The notes beneath the pieces were generated by a model. The model did no database searches, was not told the DNA's origin, and saw only the letters and a list, made by a program, of their open reading frames with translations. 64,000 nucleotides of DNA. It comes from Osmia lignaria lignaria. Its lineage: Eukaryota > Arthropoda > Insecta > Hymenoptera > Megachilidae. A program made the translations under genes and the position numbers. Location: assembly GCF_051020975.1 (NCBI RefSeq), contig NW_027478161.1, forward strand, positions 23,720,001-23,784,000. Direction: 5' to 3'. Shown in pieces: positions 24,468 to 36,460 of this stretch; position 1 is the stretch's first letter, and each line of letters begins with the position of its first letter.

Positions 24468-25755
24468 AATATCATAGGACATAAAAAGTAGGAAACTTAA
24501 TTCTCTACAAGAAAGGTCTCTTAACATTTTGCCATAGCTCGCTTCGTTTCCGAGATATTTGCAGATTTATCTCAAGGGAAGGGGCCTGACGGACATATTT
24601 CGAGATATTTCTTCTTCTTGTTGTTCTTCTTCTGCACGGCTAAGCTGGAAGTGGCATTTGCGGCTCGCACTAGTGCAGAGTTATCTCAAAGAAAGGGGCC
24701 ACGTTGTTTCTGTATCTCTATTATGTTGGTGCGGCTTCGGAACTTTTAAATATCTCGATATATCTCGAAAACTACGCTTCTGATCAAAAAATATCATAGA
24801 ACATAAATTGTAGGAAACATAATTCTCTACAAAAGACGTCTCTTAACATTTTGCCATAGCTCGCTTCGTTTCCGAGATATTTGCAGATTCAGCTCAAAGG
24901 AACGGGCCTGACGGACATATTTCGAGATATTTCTTCTTCTTGTTGTTCTTCTTCTGCACAGCTAAACTGGAAGTGGCATTTCCAGCTCGCAATAGTGCAG
25001 AGTTATCTCAAAGAAAGGGGCCACGGTGTTTCTGTATCTCTATTATGTTGGTGCGGCTTCGGAACTTTTAAATATCTGGATATATCCGGAGAACTACGCA
25101 TCTGATCAAAAAATATCATAGAACATAAAAAGTAGGAAACTTAATTCTCTACAAAAAAGGTCTCTTAACATTTTGCCATAGCTCGCTTCGTTTCCGAGAT
25201 ATTTGCAGATTTATCTCAAGGGAAGGGGCCTGACGGACATATCTAGAGATATTTCTTCTTCTTGTTGTTCTTCTTCTGCACAGCTAAGCTGGAAGTGGCA
25301 TTTGCGGCTCGCACTAGTGCAGAGTTATCTCAAAGAAAGGGGCCACGGTGTTTCTGTATCTCTATTATGTTGGTGCGGCTTCGGAACTTTTAAATATCTT
25401 GATATATCTCGAGAACTATGCATCTGATCAAAAAATATCATAGAACATAAAAAGTAGGAAACATAATTCTCTACAAACAAAGTCTCTTAACATTTTGCCA
25501 TAGCTCGCATCGTTTCCGAGATATTTGCAGATTTATCTCAAGGGAAGGGGCCTGACGGACATATTTCGAGATATTTCTTCTTCTTGTTGTTCTTCTTCTG
25601 CACAGCTAAACTGGAAGTGGCATTTCCAGCTCGCAATAGTGCAGAGTTATCTCAAAGAAAGGGGCCACGGTGTTTCTGTATCTCTATTATGTTGGTGCGG
25701 CTTCGGAACTTTTAGATATCTTGATATATCTCGAGAACTACGCATCTGATCAAAA
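24468..25755 (+). repeat. 4-unit HOR (1,288 bp), copy 2
   Basis: Direct tandem duplicate of 23180-24467. It ends where the linker changes from the AAAAAGTAGG/AAGAAAGG type to AAAAAATAGG/AAAAAAGG before the unit at 25847. Its units at 24881, 25203 and 25525 reappear at 30995, 31317 and 31639, linking this duplication to the next region. Confidence 0.88.
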
Positions 25756-27037
25756 AATATCATAGAACATAAAAAATAGGAAACTTAATTCTCTACAAAA
25801 AAGGTCTCTTAACATTTTTCCATAGCTCGCTTCGTTTCCGAGATATTTGCAGATTTATCTCAAGGGAAGGGGCCTGACGGACATATTTCGAGATATTTCT
25901 TCTTCTTGTTGTTCTTCTTCTGCACAGCTAAGCTGGAAGTGGCATTTGCGGCTCGCACTAGTGCAGAGTTATCTCAAAGAAAGGGGCCACGGTGTTTCTG
26001 TATCTCTATTATGTTGGTGCGGCTTCGGAACTTTTAAATATCTCGATATATCTCGAAAACTACGCTTCTGATCAAAAAATATCATAGAACATAAATTGTA
26101 GGAAACATAATTCTCTACAAAAAAGGTCTCTTAACATTTTGCCATAGCTCGCTTCGTTTCCGAGATATTTGCAGATATATCTCAAGGGAAGGGGCCTGAC
26201 GGACATATTTCGAGATATTTCTTCTTCTTGTTGTTCTTCTTCTGCACAGCTAAGCTGGAAGTGGAATTTGCAGCTCGCAATAGTGCAGAGTTATCTCAAA
26301 GAAAGGGGCCACGGTGTTTCTGTATCTCTATTATGTTGGCGCGGCTTCGGAACTTTTAAATATCTCGATATATCTCGAAAACTGCGCTTCTGATCAAAAA
26401 ATATCATAGAACATAAATTGTAGGAAACATAATTCTCTACAAAAAAGTCTCTTACATTTTGCCATTGCTCGCTTCGTTTCCGAGATATTTGCAGATTTAT
26501 CTCAAGGGAAGGGGCCTGACGGACATATTTCGAGATATTTCTTCTTCTTGTTGTTCTTCTTCTGCACAGCTAAGCTGGAAGTGGCATTTGCGGCTCGCAC
26601 TAGTGCAGCGTTATCTCAAAGAAAGGGGCCACGGTGTTTCTGTATCTCTATTATGTTGGTGCGGCTTCGGAACTTTTAAATATCTCGATATATCTAGAAA
26701 ACTACGCTTCTGATCAAAAAATATCATAGAACATAAATTGTAGGAAACATAATTCTCTACAAAAAACGTCTCTTAACATTTTGCCATAGCTCGCTTCGTT
26801 TCCGAGATATTTGCAGATTCAGCTCAAAGGAACGGGCCTGACGGACATATTTCGAGATATTTTTCTTCTTGTTGTTCTTCCTCTGCACAGCTAAGCTGGA
26901 AGTGGCATTTGCAGCTCGCAATAGTGCAGAGTTATCTCAAAGAAAGGGGCCACGGTGTTTCTGTATCTCTATTATGTTGGTGCGGCTTCGGAACTTTTAA
27001 ATATCTTGATATATCTCGAGAACTACGCATCTGATCA
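24830..27037 (+). repeat. ~2.2 kb block, copy 1 (partner at +6,114)
   Basis: The units at 24881, 25203, 25525, 25847, 26169, 26489 and 26811 match those at 30995-32925 at offset 6,114 bp (19 units minus 4 bp). Shared marks include AACATTTTTCCATAGC, GGAAGTGGAATTTGC with TTGGCGCGGC, the 2 bp-short linker AAAAAAGTCTCTTACATT, and ATCTAGAAAAC. Copy 1 has GTGCAGCGTTATC where copy 2 has GTGCAGAGTTATC. Confidence 0.8.
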
Positions 27038-27475
27038 AAAAATATCATAGGACATAAAAAGTAGGAAACTTAATTCTCTACAAAAAAGGTCTCTTAACAT
27101 TTTGCCATAGCTCGCTTCGTTTCCGAGATATTTGCAGATTTATCTCAAGGGAAGGGGCCTGACGGACATATTTCGAGATATTTCTTCTTCTTGTTGTTCT
27201 TCTTCTGCACAGCTAAGCTGGAAGTGGCATTTGCGGCTCGCACTGGTGCAGAGTTATCTCAAAGAAAGGGGCCACGGTGTTTCTGTATCTCTATTATGTT
27301 GGTGCGGCTTCGGAACTTTTCAATATCTTGATATATCTCGAGAACTACGCATCTGATCAAAAAATATCATAGAAGATAAAAAGTAGGAAACTTAATTCTC
27401 TACAAAAAAGGTCTCTTAACATTTTGAGATAGCTCGCTTCGTTTCCGACATATTTGTAGATTTATCTCAAGGGGA
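26620..27475 (+). repeat. Short block, copy 1 (partner at +2,897)
   Basis: Shares with 29.52-30.37 kb the ATCTAGAAAAC tail, the 1 bp-short pyrimidine tract, CACTGGTGCAG with TTTTCAATATC (units 27132 and 30029) and the rare TTTTGAGATAGCTCG with GACATATTTGTAG. The offset is 2,897 bp (nine units minus one base). Confidence 0.7.
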
Positions 27476-28097
27476 GGGGCCTGACGGACATATTTCGATA
27501 TATTTCTTCTTCTTGTTGTTCTTCTTCTGCACAGCTAAGCTGGAAGTGGCATTTGCAGGTCGCAATAGTGCGGAGTTATCTCAAAGAAAGGGGCCACGGT
27601 GTTTCTGTATCTCTATTATGTTGGTGCGGCTTCGGAACTTTTAAATATCTCGATATATCTAGAAAACTACGCTTCTGATCAAAAAATATCATAGAACATA
27701 AATTGTAGGAAACATAACTCTCTACAAAAGACGTCTCTTAACATTTTGCCATAGCTCGCTTCGTTTCCGAGATATTTGCAGATTCAGCTCAAAGGAACGG
27801 GCCTGACGGACATATTTCGAGATATTTCTTCTTCTTGTTGTTCTTTCTCTGCACAGCTAAGCCGGAAGTGGCATTTGCAGCTCGCAATAGTGCAGAGTTA
27901 TCTCAAAGAAAGGGGCCACGGTGTTTCTGTATCTCTATTATGTTGGTGCGGCTTCGGAACTTTTAAATATCTTGATATATCTCGAGAACTACGCATCTGA
28001 TCAAAAAATATCATAGAACATAAAAAGTAGGAAACTTAATTCTCTACAAAAAAGGTCTCTTAACATTTTGCCATAGCTCTCTTCGTTTCCGAGATAT

Positions 28098-28419
28098 TTG
28101 CAGCTTTATCTCAAGGGATGGGGCCTGACGGACATATTTCGAGATATTTCTTCTTCTTGTTGTTCTTCTTCTGCACAGCTGAGCTGGAAGTGGCATTTGC
28201 AGCTCGCAATAGTGCAGAGTTATCTCAAAGAAAGGGGCCACGATGTTTCTGTATCTCTATTATGTTGGTCCGGCTTCGGAACTTTTAAATATCTTGATAT
28301 ATCTCGAGAACTACGCATCTGATCAAAAAATATCATAGAACATAAAAAGTAGGAAACTTAATTCTCTACAAAAAAGGTCTCTTAACATTTTGCCATAGCT
28401 CGCTTCGTTTCCGAGATAT
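28098..28419 (+). repeat. Unit sharing private variants with 11357
   Basis: Carries CTCTCTTCG just upstream, GCAGCTTTATC, CCACGATGTTTC and TTGGTCCGGC, all also found in the unit at 11357, 16.7 kb away. Private differences are AGGGATGGGG and CAGCTGAGC. The neighbouring units differ from those around 11357, so a short segment rather than a long block was copied. Confidence 0.65.
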
Positions 28420-29385
28420 TTGCAGATTTATCTCAAGGGAAGGGGCCTAACGGACATATTTCGAGATATTTCTTCTTCTTGTTGTTCTTCTTCTGCACAG
28501 CTAAACTGGAAGTGGCATTTCCAGCTCGCAATAGTGCAGAGTTATCTCAAAGAAAGGGGCCACGGTGTTTCTGTATCTCTATTATGTTGGTGCGGCTTCG
28601 GAACTTTTAAATCTCTTGATATATCTCGAGAACTACGCATCTGCTCAAAAAATATCACAGAACATAAAAAGTAGGAAACTTAATTCTCTACAGATAAGGT
28701 CTCTTAACATTTTGCCATAGCTCGCTTCGTTTCCGAGATATTTGCAGATTTATCTCAAGGGAAGGGGCCTGACGGACATATTTCGAGATATTTCTTCTTC
28801 TTGTTGTTCTTCTTCTGCACGGCTTAGCTGGAAGTGGCATTTGCGGCTCGCACTAGTGCAGAGTTATCTCAAAGAAAGGGGCCACGGTGTTTCTGTATCT
28901 CTATTATGTTGGTGCGGCTTCGGAACTTTTAAATATCTCGATATATCTCGAAAACTACGCTTCTGATCAAAAAATATCATAGAACATAAATTGTAGGAAA
29001 CATAATTCTCTACAAAAGACGTCTCTTAACATTTTGCCATAGCTCGCTTCGTTTCCGAGATATTTGCAGATTCAGCTCAAAGGAACGGTCCTGACGGACA
29101 TATTTCGAGATATTTCTTCTTCTTGATGTTCTTCCCCTGCACAGCTAAGCTGGAAGTGGCATTTGCAGCTCGCAATAGTGCAGAGTTATCTCAAAGAAAG
29201 GGGCCACGGTGTTTCTGTATCTCTATTATGTTGGTGCGGCTTCGGAACTTTTAAATCTCTTGATATATCTCGAGAACTACGCATCTGATCAAAAAATATC
29301 ATAGAACATAAAAAGTAGCAAACTTAATTCTCTACAAAAAAGGTCTCTTAACATTTTGCCATAGCTCGCTTCGTTTCCGAGATAT

Positions 29386-29707
29386 TTGCAGATTTATCCC
29401 AAGGGAAGGGGCCTGACGGACATATTTCGAGATATTTCTTCTTCTTGTTGTTCTTCTTCTGCACAGCAAACCTGGAAGTGGCGTTTCCAGCTCGCAATAG
29501 TGCAGAGTTATCTCAAAGAAAGGGGCCACGGTGTTTCTGTATCTCTATTATGTTGGTGCGGCTTCGGAACTTTTAAATATCTCGATATATCTAGAAAACT
29601 ACGCTTCTGATCAAAAAATATCATAGAACATAAATTGTAGGAAACATAATTCTCTACAAAAAACGTCTCTTAACATTTTGCCATAGCTCGCTTCGTTTCC
29701 GAGATAT
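29386..29707 (+). repeat. Unit sharing private variants with 47074
   Basis: The preceding linker AAAAAGTAGCAAAC, the head GATTTATCCCAAGGG, CACAGCAAACCTGG and GTGGCGTTTCCAGC are all repeated at 47074, 17,688 bp away. The tails differ: CTCGATATATCTAGAAAAC here, the E tail there. The shared tract therefore ends inside the unit. Confidence 0.68.
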
Positions 29708-30372
29708 TTGCAGATTCAGCTCAAAGGAACGGGCCTGACGGACATATTTCGAGATATTTTTCTTCTTGTTGTTCTTCCTCTGCACAGCTAAGCTGGAAGT
29801 GGCATTTGCAGCTCGCAATAGTGCAGAGTTATCTCAAAGAAAGGGGCCACGGTGTTTCTGTATCTCTATTATGTTGGTGCGGCTTCGGAACTTTTAAATA
29901 TCTTGATATATCTCGAGAACTACGCATCTGATCAAAAATTATCATAGGTCATAAAAAGTAGGAAACTTAATTCTCTACAAAAAAGGTCTCTTAACATTTT
30001 GCCATAGCTCGCTTCGTTTCCGAGATATTTGCAGATTTATCTCAAGGGAAGGGGCCTGACGGACATATTTCGAGATATTTCTTCTTCTTGTTGTTCTTCT
30101 TCTGCACAGCTAAGCTGGAAGTGGCATTTGCGTCTCGCACTGGTGCAGAGTTATCTCAAAGAAAGGGGCCACGGTGTTTCTGTATCTCTATTATGTTGGT
30201 GCGGCTTCGGAACTTTTCAATATCTTGATATATCTCGAGAACTACGCATCTGATCAAAAAATATCATAGAAGATAAAAAGTAGGAAACTTAATTCTCTAC
30301 AAAAAAGGTCTCTTAACATTTTGAGATAGCTCGCTTCGTTTCCGACATATTTGTAGATTTATCTCAAGGGAA
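29515..30372 (+). repeat. Short block, copy 2 (partner at -2,897)
   Basis: Counterpart of 26.62-27.48 kb. After the shared GACATATTTGTAG the copies separate: AGGGTCCTAACGG here against AGGGGAGGGGCC there. The TTG at the usual unit start is followed directly by TAG in both copies, which removes the recurrent open frame. Confidence 0.68.
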
Positions 30373-30939
30373 GGGTCCTAACGGACATATTTCGAGATAT
30401 TTCTTCTTCTTGTTGTTCTTCTTCTGCACAGCTAAGCTGGAAGTGGCCTTTGCGGCTCGCACTAGTGCAGAGTTATCTCAAAGAAAGGGGCCACGGTGTT
30501 TCTGTATCTCTATTATGTTGGTGCAGCTTCGGAACTTTTAAATATCTTGATATATCTCGAGAACTACGCATCTGATCAAAAAATATCATGGAACATAAAA
30601 AGTTTGAAACTTAATTCTCTATAAAAAAGGTCTCTTAACATTTTGCCATAGCTCGCTTCGTTTCCGAGATATTTGCAGATTTATCTCAAGGGAAGGGGCC
30701 TGACGGACATATTTCGAGATATTTCTTCTTCTTGTTGTTCTTCTTCTGCACAGCTAAGCTGGAAGTGGCATTTGCGGCTCGCACTAGTGCAGAGTTATCT
30801 CAAAGAAAGGGGCCACGGTGTTTCTGTATCTCTATTATGTTGGTGCGGCTTCGGAACTTTTAAATATCTCGATATATCTCGAAAACTACGCTTCTGATCA
30901 AAAAATATCATAGAACATAAATTGTAGGAAACATAATTC

Positions 30940-33150
30940 TCTACAAAAGACGTCTCTTAACATTTTGCCATAGCTCGCTTCGTTTCCGAGATATTTGCAG
31001 ATTCAGCTCAAAGGAACGGGCCTGACGGACATATTTCGAGATATTTCTTCTTCTTGTTGTTCTTCTTCTGCACAGCTAAACTGGAAGTGGCATTTCCAGC
31101 TCGCAATAGTGCAGAGTTATCTCAAAGAAAGGGGCCACGGTGTTTCTGTATCTCTATTATGTTGGTGCGGCTTCGGAACTTTTAAATATCTGGATATATC
31201 CGGAGAACTACGCATCTGATCAAAAAATATCATAGAACATAAAAAGTAGGAAACTTAATTCTCTACAAAAAAGGTCTCTTAACATTTTGCCATAGCTCGC
31301 TTCGTTTCCGAGATATTTGCAGATTTATCTCAAGGGAAGGGGCCTGACGGACATATCTAGAGATATTTCTTCTTCTTGTTGTTCTTCTTCTGCACAGCTA
31401 AGCTGGAAGTGGCATTTGCGGCTCGCACTAGTGCAGAGTTATCTCAAAGAAAGGGGCCACGGTGTTTCTGTATCTCTATTATGTTGGTGCGGCTTCGGAA
31501 CTTTTAAATATCTTGATATATCTCGAGAACTATGCATCTGATCAAAAAATATCATAGAACATAAAAAGTAGGAAACTTAATTCTCTACAAACAAAGTCTC
31601 TTAACATTTTGCCATAGCTCGCTTCGTTTCCGAGATATTTGCAGATTTATCTCAAGGGAAGGGGCCTGACGGACATATTTCGAGATATTTCTTCTTCTTG
31701 TTGTTCTTCTTCTGCACAGCTAAACTGGAAGTGGCATTTCCAGCTCGCAATAGTGCAGAGTTATCTCAAAGAAAGGGGCCACGGTGTTTCTGTATCTCTA
31801 TTATGTTGGTGCGGCTTCGGAACTTTTAGATATCTTGATATATCTCGAGAACTACGCATCTGATCAAAAAATATCATAGAACATAAAAAATAGGAAACTT
31901 AATTCTCTACAAAAAAGGTCTCTTAACATTTTTCCATAGCTCGCTTCGTTTCCGAGATATTTGCAGATTTATCTCAAGGGAAGGGGCCTGACGGACATAT
32001 TTCGAGATATTTCTTCTTCTTGTTGTTCTTCTTCTGCACAGCTAAGCTGGAAGTGGCATTTGCGGCTCGCACTAGTGCAGAGTTATCTCAAAGAAAGGGG
32101 CCACGGTGTTTCTGTATCTCTATTATGTTGGTGCGGCTTCGGAACTTTTAAATATCTCGATATATCTCGAAAACTACGCTTCTGATCAAAAAATATCATA
32201 GAACATAAATTGTAGGAAACATAATTCTCTACAAAAAAGGTCTCTTAACATTTTGCCATAGCTCGCTTCGTTTCCGAGATATTTGCAGATATATCTCAAG
32301 GGAAGGGGCCTGACGGACATATTTCGAGATATTTCTTCTTCTTGTTGTTCTTCTTCTGCACAGCTAAGCTGGAAGTGGAATTTGCAGCTCGCAATAGTGC
32401 AGAGTTATCTCAAAGAAAGGGGCCACGGTGTTTCTGTATCTCTATTATGTTGGCGCGGCTTCGGAACTTTTAAATATCTCGATATATCTCGAAAACTGCG
32501 CTTCTGATCAAAAAATATCATAGAACATAAATTGTAGGAAACATAATTCTCTACAAAAAAGTCTCTTACATTTTGCCATTGCTCGCTTCGTTTCCGAGAT
32601 ATTTGCAGATTTATCTCAAGGGAAGGGGCCTGACGGACATATTTCGAGATATTTCTTCTTCTTGTTGTTCTTCTTCTGCACAGCTAAGCTGGAAGTGGCA
32701 TTTGCGGCTCGCACTAGTGCAGAGTTATCTCAAAGAAAGGGGCCACGGTGTTTCTGTATCTCTATTATGTTGGTGCGGCTTCGGAACTTTTAAATATCTC
32801 GATATATCTAGAAAACTACGCTTCTGATCAAAAAATATCATAGAACATAAATTGTAGGAAACATAATTCTCTACAAAAAACGTCTCTTAACATTTTGCCA
32901 TAGCTCGCTTCGTTTCCGAGATATTTGCAGATTCAGCTCAAAGGAACGGGCCTGACGGACATATTTCGAGATATTTTTCTTCTTGTTGTTCTTCCTCTGC
33001 ACAGCTAAGCTGGAAGTGGCATTTGCAGCTCGCAATAGTGCAGAGTTATCTCAAAGAAAGGGGCCACGGTGTTTCTGTATCTCTATTATGTTGGTGCGGC
33101 TTCGGAACTTTTAAATATCTTGATATATCTCGAGAACTACGCATCTGATC
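30940..33150 (+). repeat. ~2.2 kb block, copy 2 (partner at -6,114)
   Basis: Matches 24.83-27.04 kb and runs straight into the regular 6-unit HOR at 32603. The units at 31317-32283 are diverged versions of HOR positions c to f, so this looks like the ancestral flank from which the 1,929 bp HOR expanded. Homology with copy 1 ends where the linker becomes ACTACATGAAAAG. Confidence 0.8.
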
Positions 33151-34531
33151 AAAAAATATCATACTACATGAAAAGTAGGAAACTTAATTCTCTACAAGAA
33201 AGGTCTCCAAACATTTTGCCATAGCTCGCTTCGTTTCCGAGATATTTGCAGATTTATCTCAAGGGAAGGGGCCTGACGGACATATTTCGAGATATTTCTT
33301 CTTCTTGTTGTTCTTCTTCTGCACAGCTAAGCTGGAAGTGGCATTTGCGGCTCGCACTAGTGCAGAGTTATCTCAAAGAAAGGGGCCACGGTGTTTCTGT
33401 ATCTCTATTATGTTGGTGCGGCTTCGGAACTTTTAAATATCTTGATATATCTCGAGAACTATGCATCTGATCAAAAAATATCATAGAACATAAAAAGTAG
33501 GAAACTTAATTCTCTACAAATAAAGTCTCTTAACATTTTGCCATAGCTCGCTTCGTTTCCGAGATATTTGCAGATTTATCTCAAGGGAAGGGGCCTGACG
33601 GACATATTTCGAGATATTTCTTCTTCTTGTTGTTCTTCTTCTGCACAGCTAAACTGGAAGTGGCATTTCCAGCTCGCAATAGTGCAGAGTTATCTCAAAG
33701 AAAGGGGCCACGGTGTTTCTGTATCTCTATTATGTTGGTGCGGCTTCGGAACTTTTAGATATCTTGATATATCTCGAGAACTACGCATCTGATCAAAAAA
33801 TATCATAGAACATAAAAAATAGGAAACTTAATTCTCTACAAAAAAGGTCTCTTAACATTTTGCCATAGCTCGCTTCGTTTCCGAGATATTTGCAGATTTA
33901 TCTCAAGGGAAGGGGCCTGACGGACATATTTCGAGATATTTCTTCTTCTTGTTGTTCTTCTTCTGCACAGCTAAGCTGGAAGTGGCATTTGCGGCTCGCA
34001 CTAGTGCAGAGTTATCTCAAAGAAAGGGGCCACGGTGTTTCTGTATCTCTATTATGTTGGTGCGGCTTCGGAACTTTTAAATATCTCGGTATAGCTCGAA
34101 AACTACGCTTCTGATCAAAAAATATCATAGAACATAAATTGTAGGAAACATAATTCTCTACAAAAAAGGTCTCTTAACATTTTGCCATAGCTCGCTTCGT
34201 TTCCGAGATATTTGCAGATATATCTCAAGGGAAGGGGCCTGACGGACATATTTCGAGATATTTCTTCTTCTTGTTGTTCTTCTTCTGCACAGCTAAGTTG
34301 GAAGTGGCATTTGCAGCTCGCAATAGTGCAGAGTTATCTCAAAGAAAGGGGCCACGGTGTTTCTGTATCTCTATTATGTTGGTGCGGCTTCGGAACTTTT
34401 AAATATCTCGATATATCTCGAAAACTGCGCTTCTGATCAAAAAATATCATAGAACATAAATTGTAGGAAACATAATTCTCTACAAAAAAGTCTCTTACAT
34501 TTTGCCATTGCTCGCTTCGTTTCCGAGATAT
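32603..34531 (+). repeat. 6-unit HOR (1,929 bp), copy 1
   Basis: Unit order a to f: a (ATCTAGAAAAC, after the 2 bp-short linker with TTACATTTTGCCATTGC); b (Q-type head, 1 bp-short pyrimidine tract); c (after linker ACTACATGAAAAG and GGTCTCCAAAC, with CTATGCATC); d (after AAATAAAGTCTC, with AAACTGG and TTTTAGATATC); e (after AAAAAATAGG, with CTCGGTATAGCTCG); f (GCAGATATATCTC, AAGTTGG, CTGCGCTTC). Length is 6 x 322 minus 3 because of the two deletions. Confidence 0.9.
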
Positions 34532-36460
34532 TTGCAGATTTATCTCAAGGGAAGGGGCCTGACGGACATATTTCGAGATATTTCTTCTTCTTGTTGTTCT
34601 TCTTCTGCACAGCTAAGCTGGAAGTGGCATTTGCGGCTCGCACTAGTGCAGAGTTATCTCAAAGAAAGGGGCCACGGTGTTTCTGTATCTCTATTATGTT
34701 GGTGCGGCTTCGGAACTTTTAAATATCTCGATATATCTAGAAAACTACGCTTCTGATCAAAAAATATCATAGGACATAAATTGTAGGAAACATAATTCTC
34801 TACAAAAAACGTCTCTTAACATTTTGCCATAGCTCGGTTCGTTTCCGAGATATTTGCAGATTCAGCTCAAAGGAACGGGCCTGACGGACATATTTCGAGA
34901 TATTTTTCTTCTTGTTGTTCTTCCTCTGCACAGCTAAGCTGGAAGTGGCATTTGCAGCTCGCAATAGTGCAGAGTTATCTCAAAGAAAGGGGCCACGGTG
35001 TTTCTGTATCTCTATTATGTTGGTGCGGCTTCGGAACTTTTAAATATCTTGATATATCTCGAGAACTACGCATCTGATCAAAAAATATCATACTACATGA
35101 AAAGTAGGAAACTTAATTCTCTACAAGAAAGGTCTCCAAACATTTTGCCATAGCTCGCTTCGTTTCCGAGATATTTGCAGATTTATCTCAAGGGAAGGGG
35201 CCTGACGGACATATTTCGAGATATTTCTTCTTCTTGTTGTTCTTCTTCTGCACAGCTAAGCTGGAAGTGGCATTTGCGGCTCGCACTAGTGCAGAGTTAT
35301 CTCAAAGAAAGGGGCCACGGTGTTTCTGTATCTCTATTATGTTGGTGCGGCTTCGGAACTTTTAAATATCTTGATATATCTCGAGAACTATGCATCTGAT
35401 CAAAAAATATCATAGAACATAAAAAGTAGGAAACTTAATTCTCTACAAATAAAGTCTCTTAACATTTTGCCATAGCTCGCTTCGTTTCCGAGATATTTGC
35501 AGATTTATCTCAAGGGAAGGGGCCTGACGGACATATTTCGAGATATTTCTTCTTCTTGTTGTTCTTCTTCTGCACAGCTAAACTGGAAGTGGCATTTCCA
35601 GCTCGCAATAGTGCAGAGTTATCTCAAAGAAAGGGGCCACGGTGTTTCTGTATCTCTATTATGTTGGTGCGGCTTCGGAACTTTTAGATATCTTGATATA
35701 TCTCGAGAACTACGCATCTGATCAAAAAATATCATAGAACATAAAAAATAGGAAACTTAATTCTCTACAAAAAAGGTCTCTTAACATTTTGCCATAGCTC
35801 GCTTCGTTTCCGAGATATTTGCAGATTTATCTCAAGGGAAGGGGCCTGACGGACATATTTCGAGATATTTCTTCTTCTTGTTGTTCTTCTTCTGCACAGC
35901 TAAGCTGGAAGTGGCATTTGCGGCTCGCACTAGTGCAGAGTTATCTCAACAAAAGGGGCCACGGTGTTTCTGTATCTCTATTATGTTGGTGCGGCTTCGG
36001 AACTTTTAAATATCTCGGTATAGCTCGAAAACTACGCTTCTGATCAAAAAATATCATAGAACATAAATTGTAGGAAACATAATTCTCTACAAAAAAGGTC
36101 TCTTAACATTTTGCCATAGCTCGCTTCGTTTCCGAGATATTTGCAGATATATCTCAAGGGAAGGGGCCTGACGGACATATTTCGAGATATTTCTTCTTCT
36201 TGTTGTTCTTCTTCTGCACAGCTAAGTTGGAAGTGGCATTTGCAGCTCGCAATAGTGCAGAGTTATCTCAAAGAAAGGGGCCACGGTGTTTCTGTATCTC
36301 TATTATGTTGGTGCGGCTTCGGAACTTTTAAATATCTCGATATATCTCGAAAACTGCGCTTCTGATCAAAAAATATCATAGAACATAAATTGTAGGAAAC
36401 ATAATTCTCTACAAAAAAGTCTCTTACATTTTGCCATTGCTCGCTTCGTTTCCGAGATAT
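34532..36460 (+). repeat. 6-unit HOR (1,929 bp), copy 2
   Basis: Same a to f order. Private marks: CATAGGACATAAATTG before unit b, CTCGGTTCG in place of CTCGCTTCG near 34833, and TATCTCAACAAAAGG in unit e near 35945 (unique in the window). The CTCGGTTCG mark recurs in copies 4 and 6 only. Confidence 0.9.

Noticed and set aside
26459..26713. 84-codon variant ORF with an in-frame upstream start (MPLLASFPRYL...) at 26459, 32573, 34502 and similar places
   Set aside because: The extension comes only from the 2 bp-short linker shifting upstream bases into frame and creating a start at TTG/ATT-like positions. It is a HOR length variant and not a gene.
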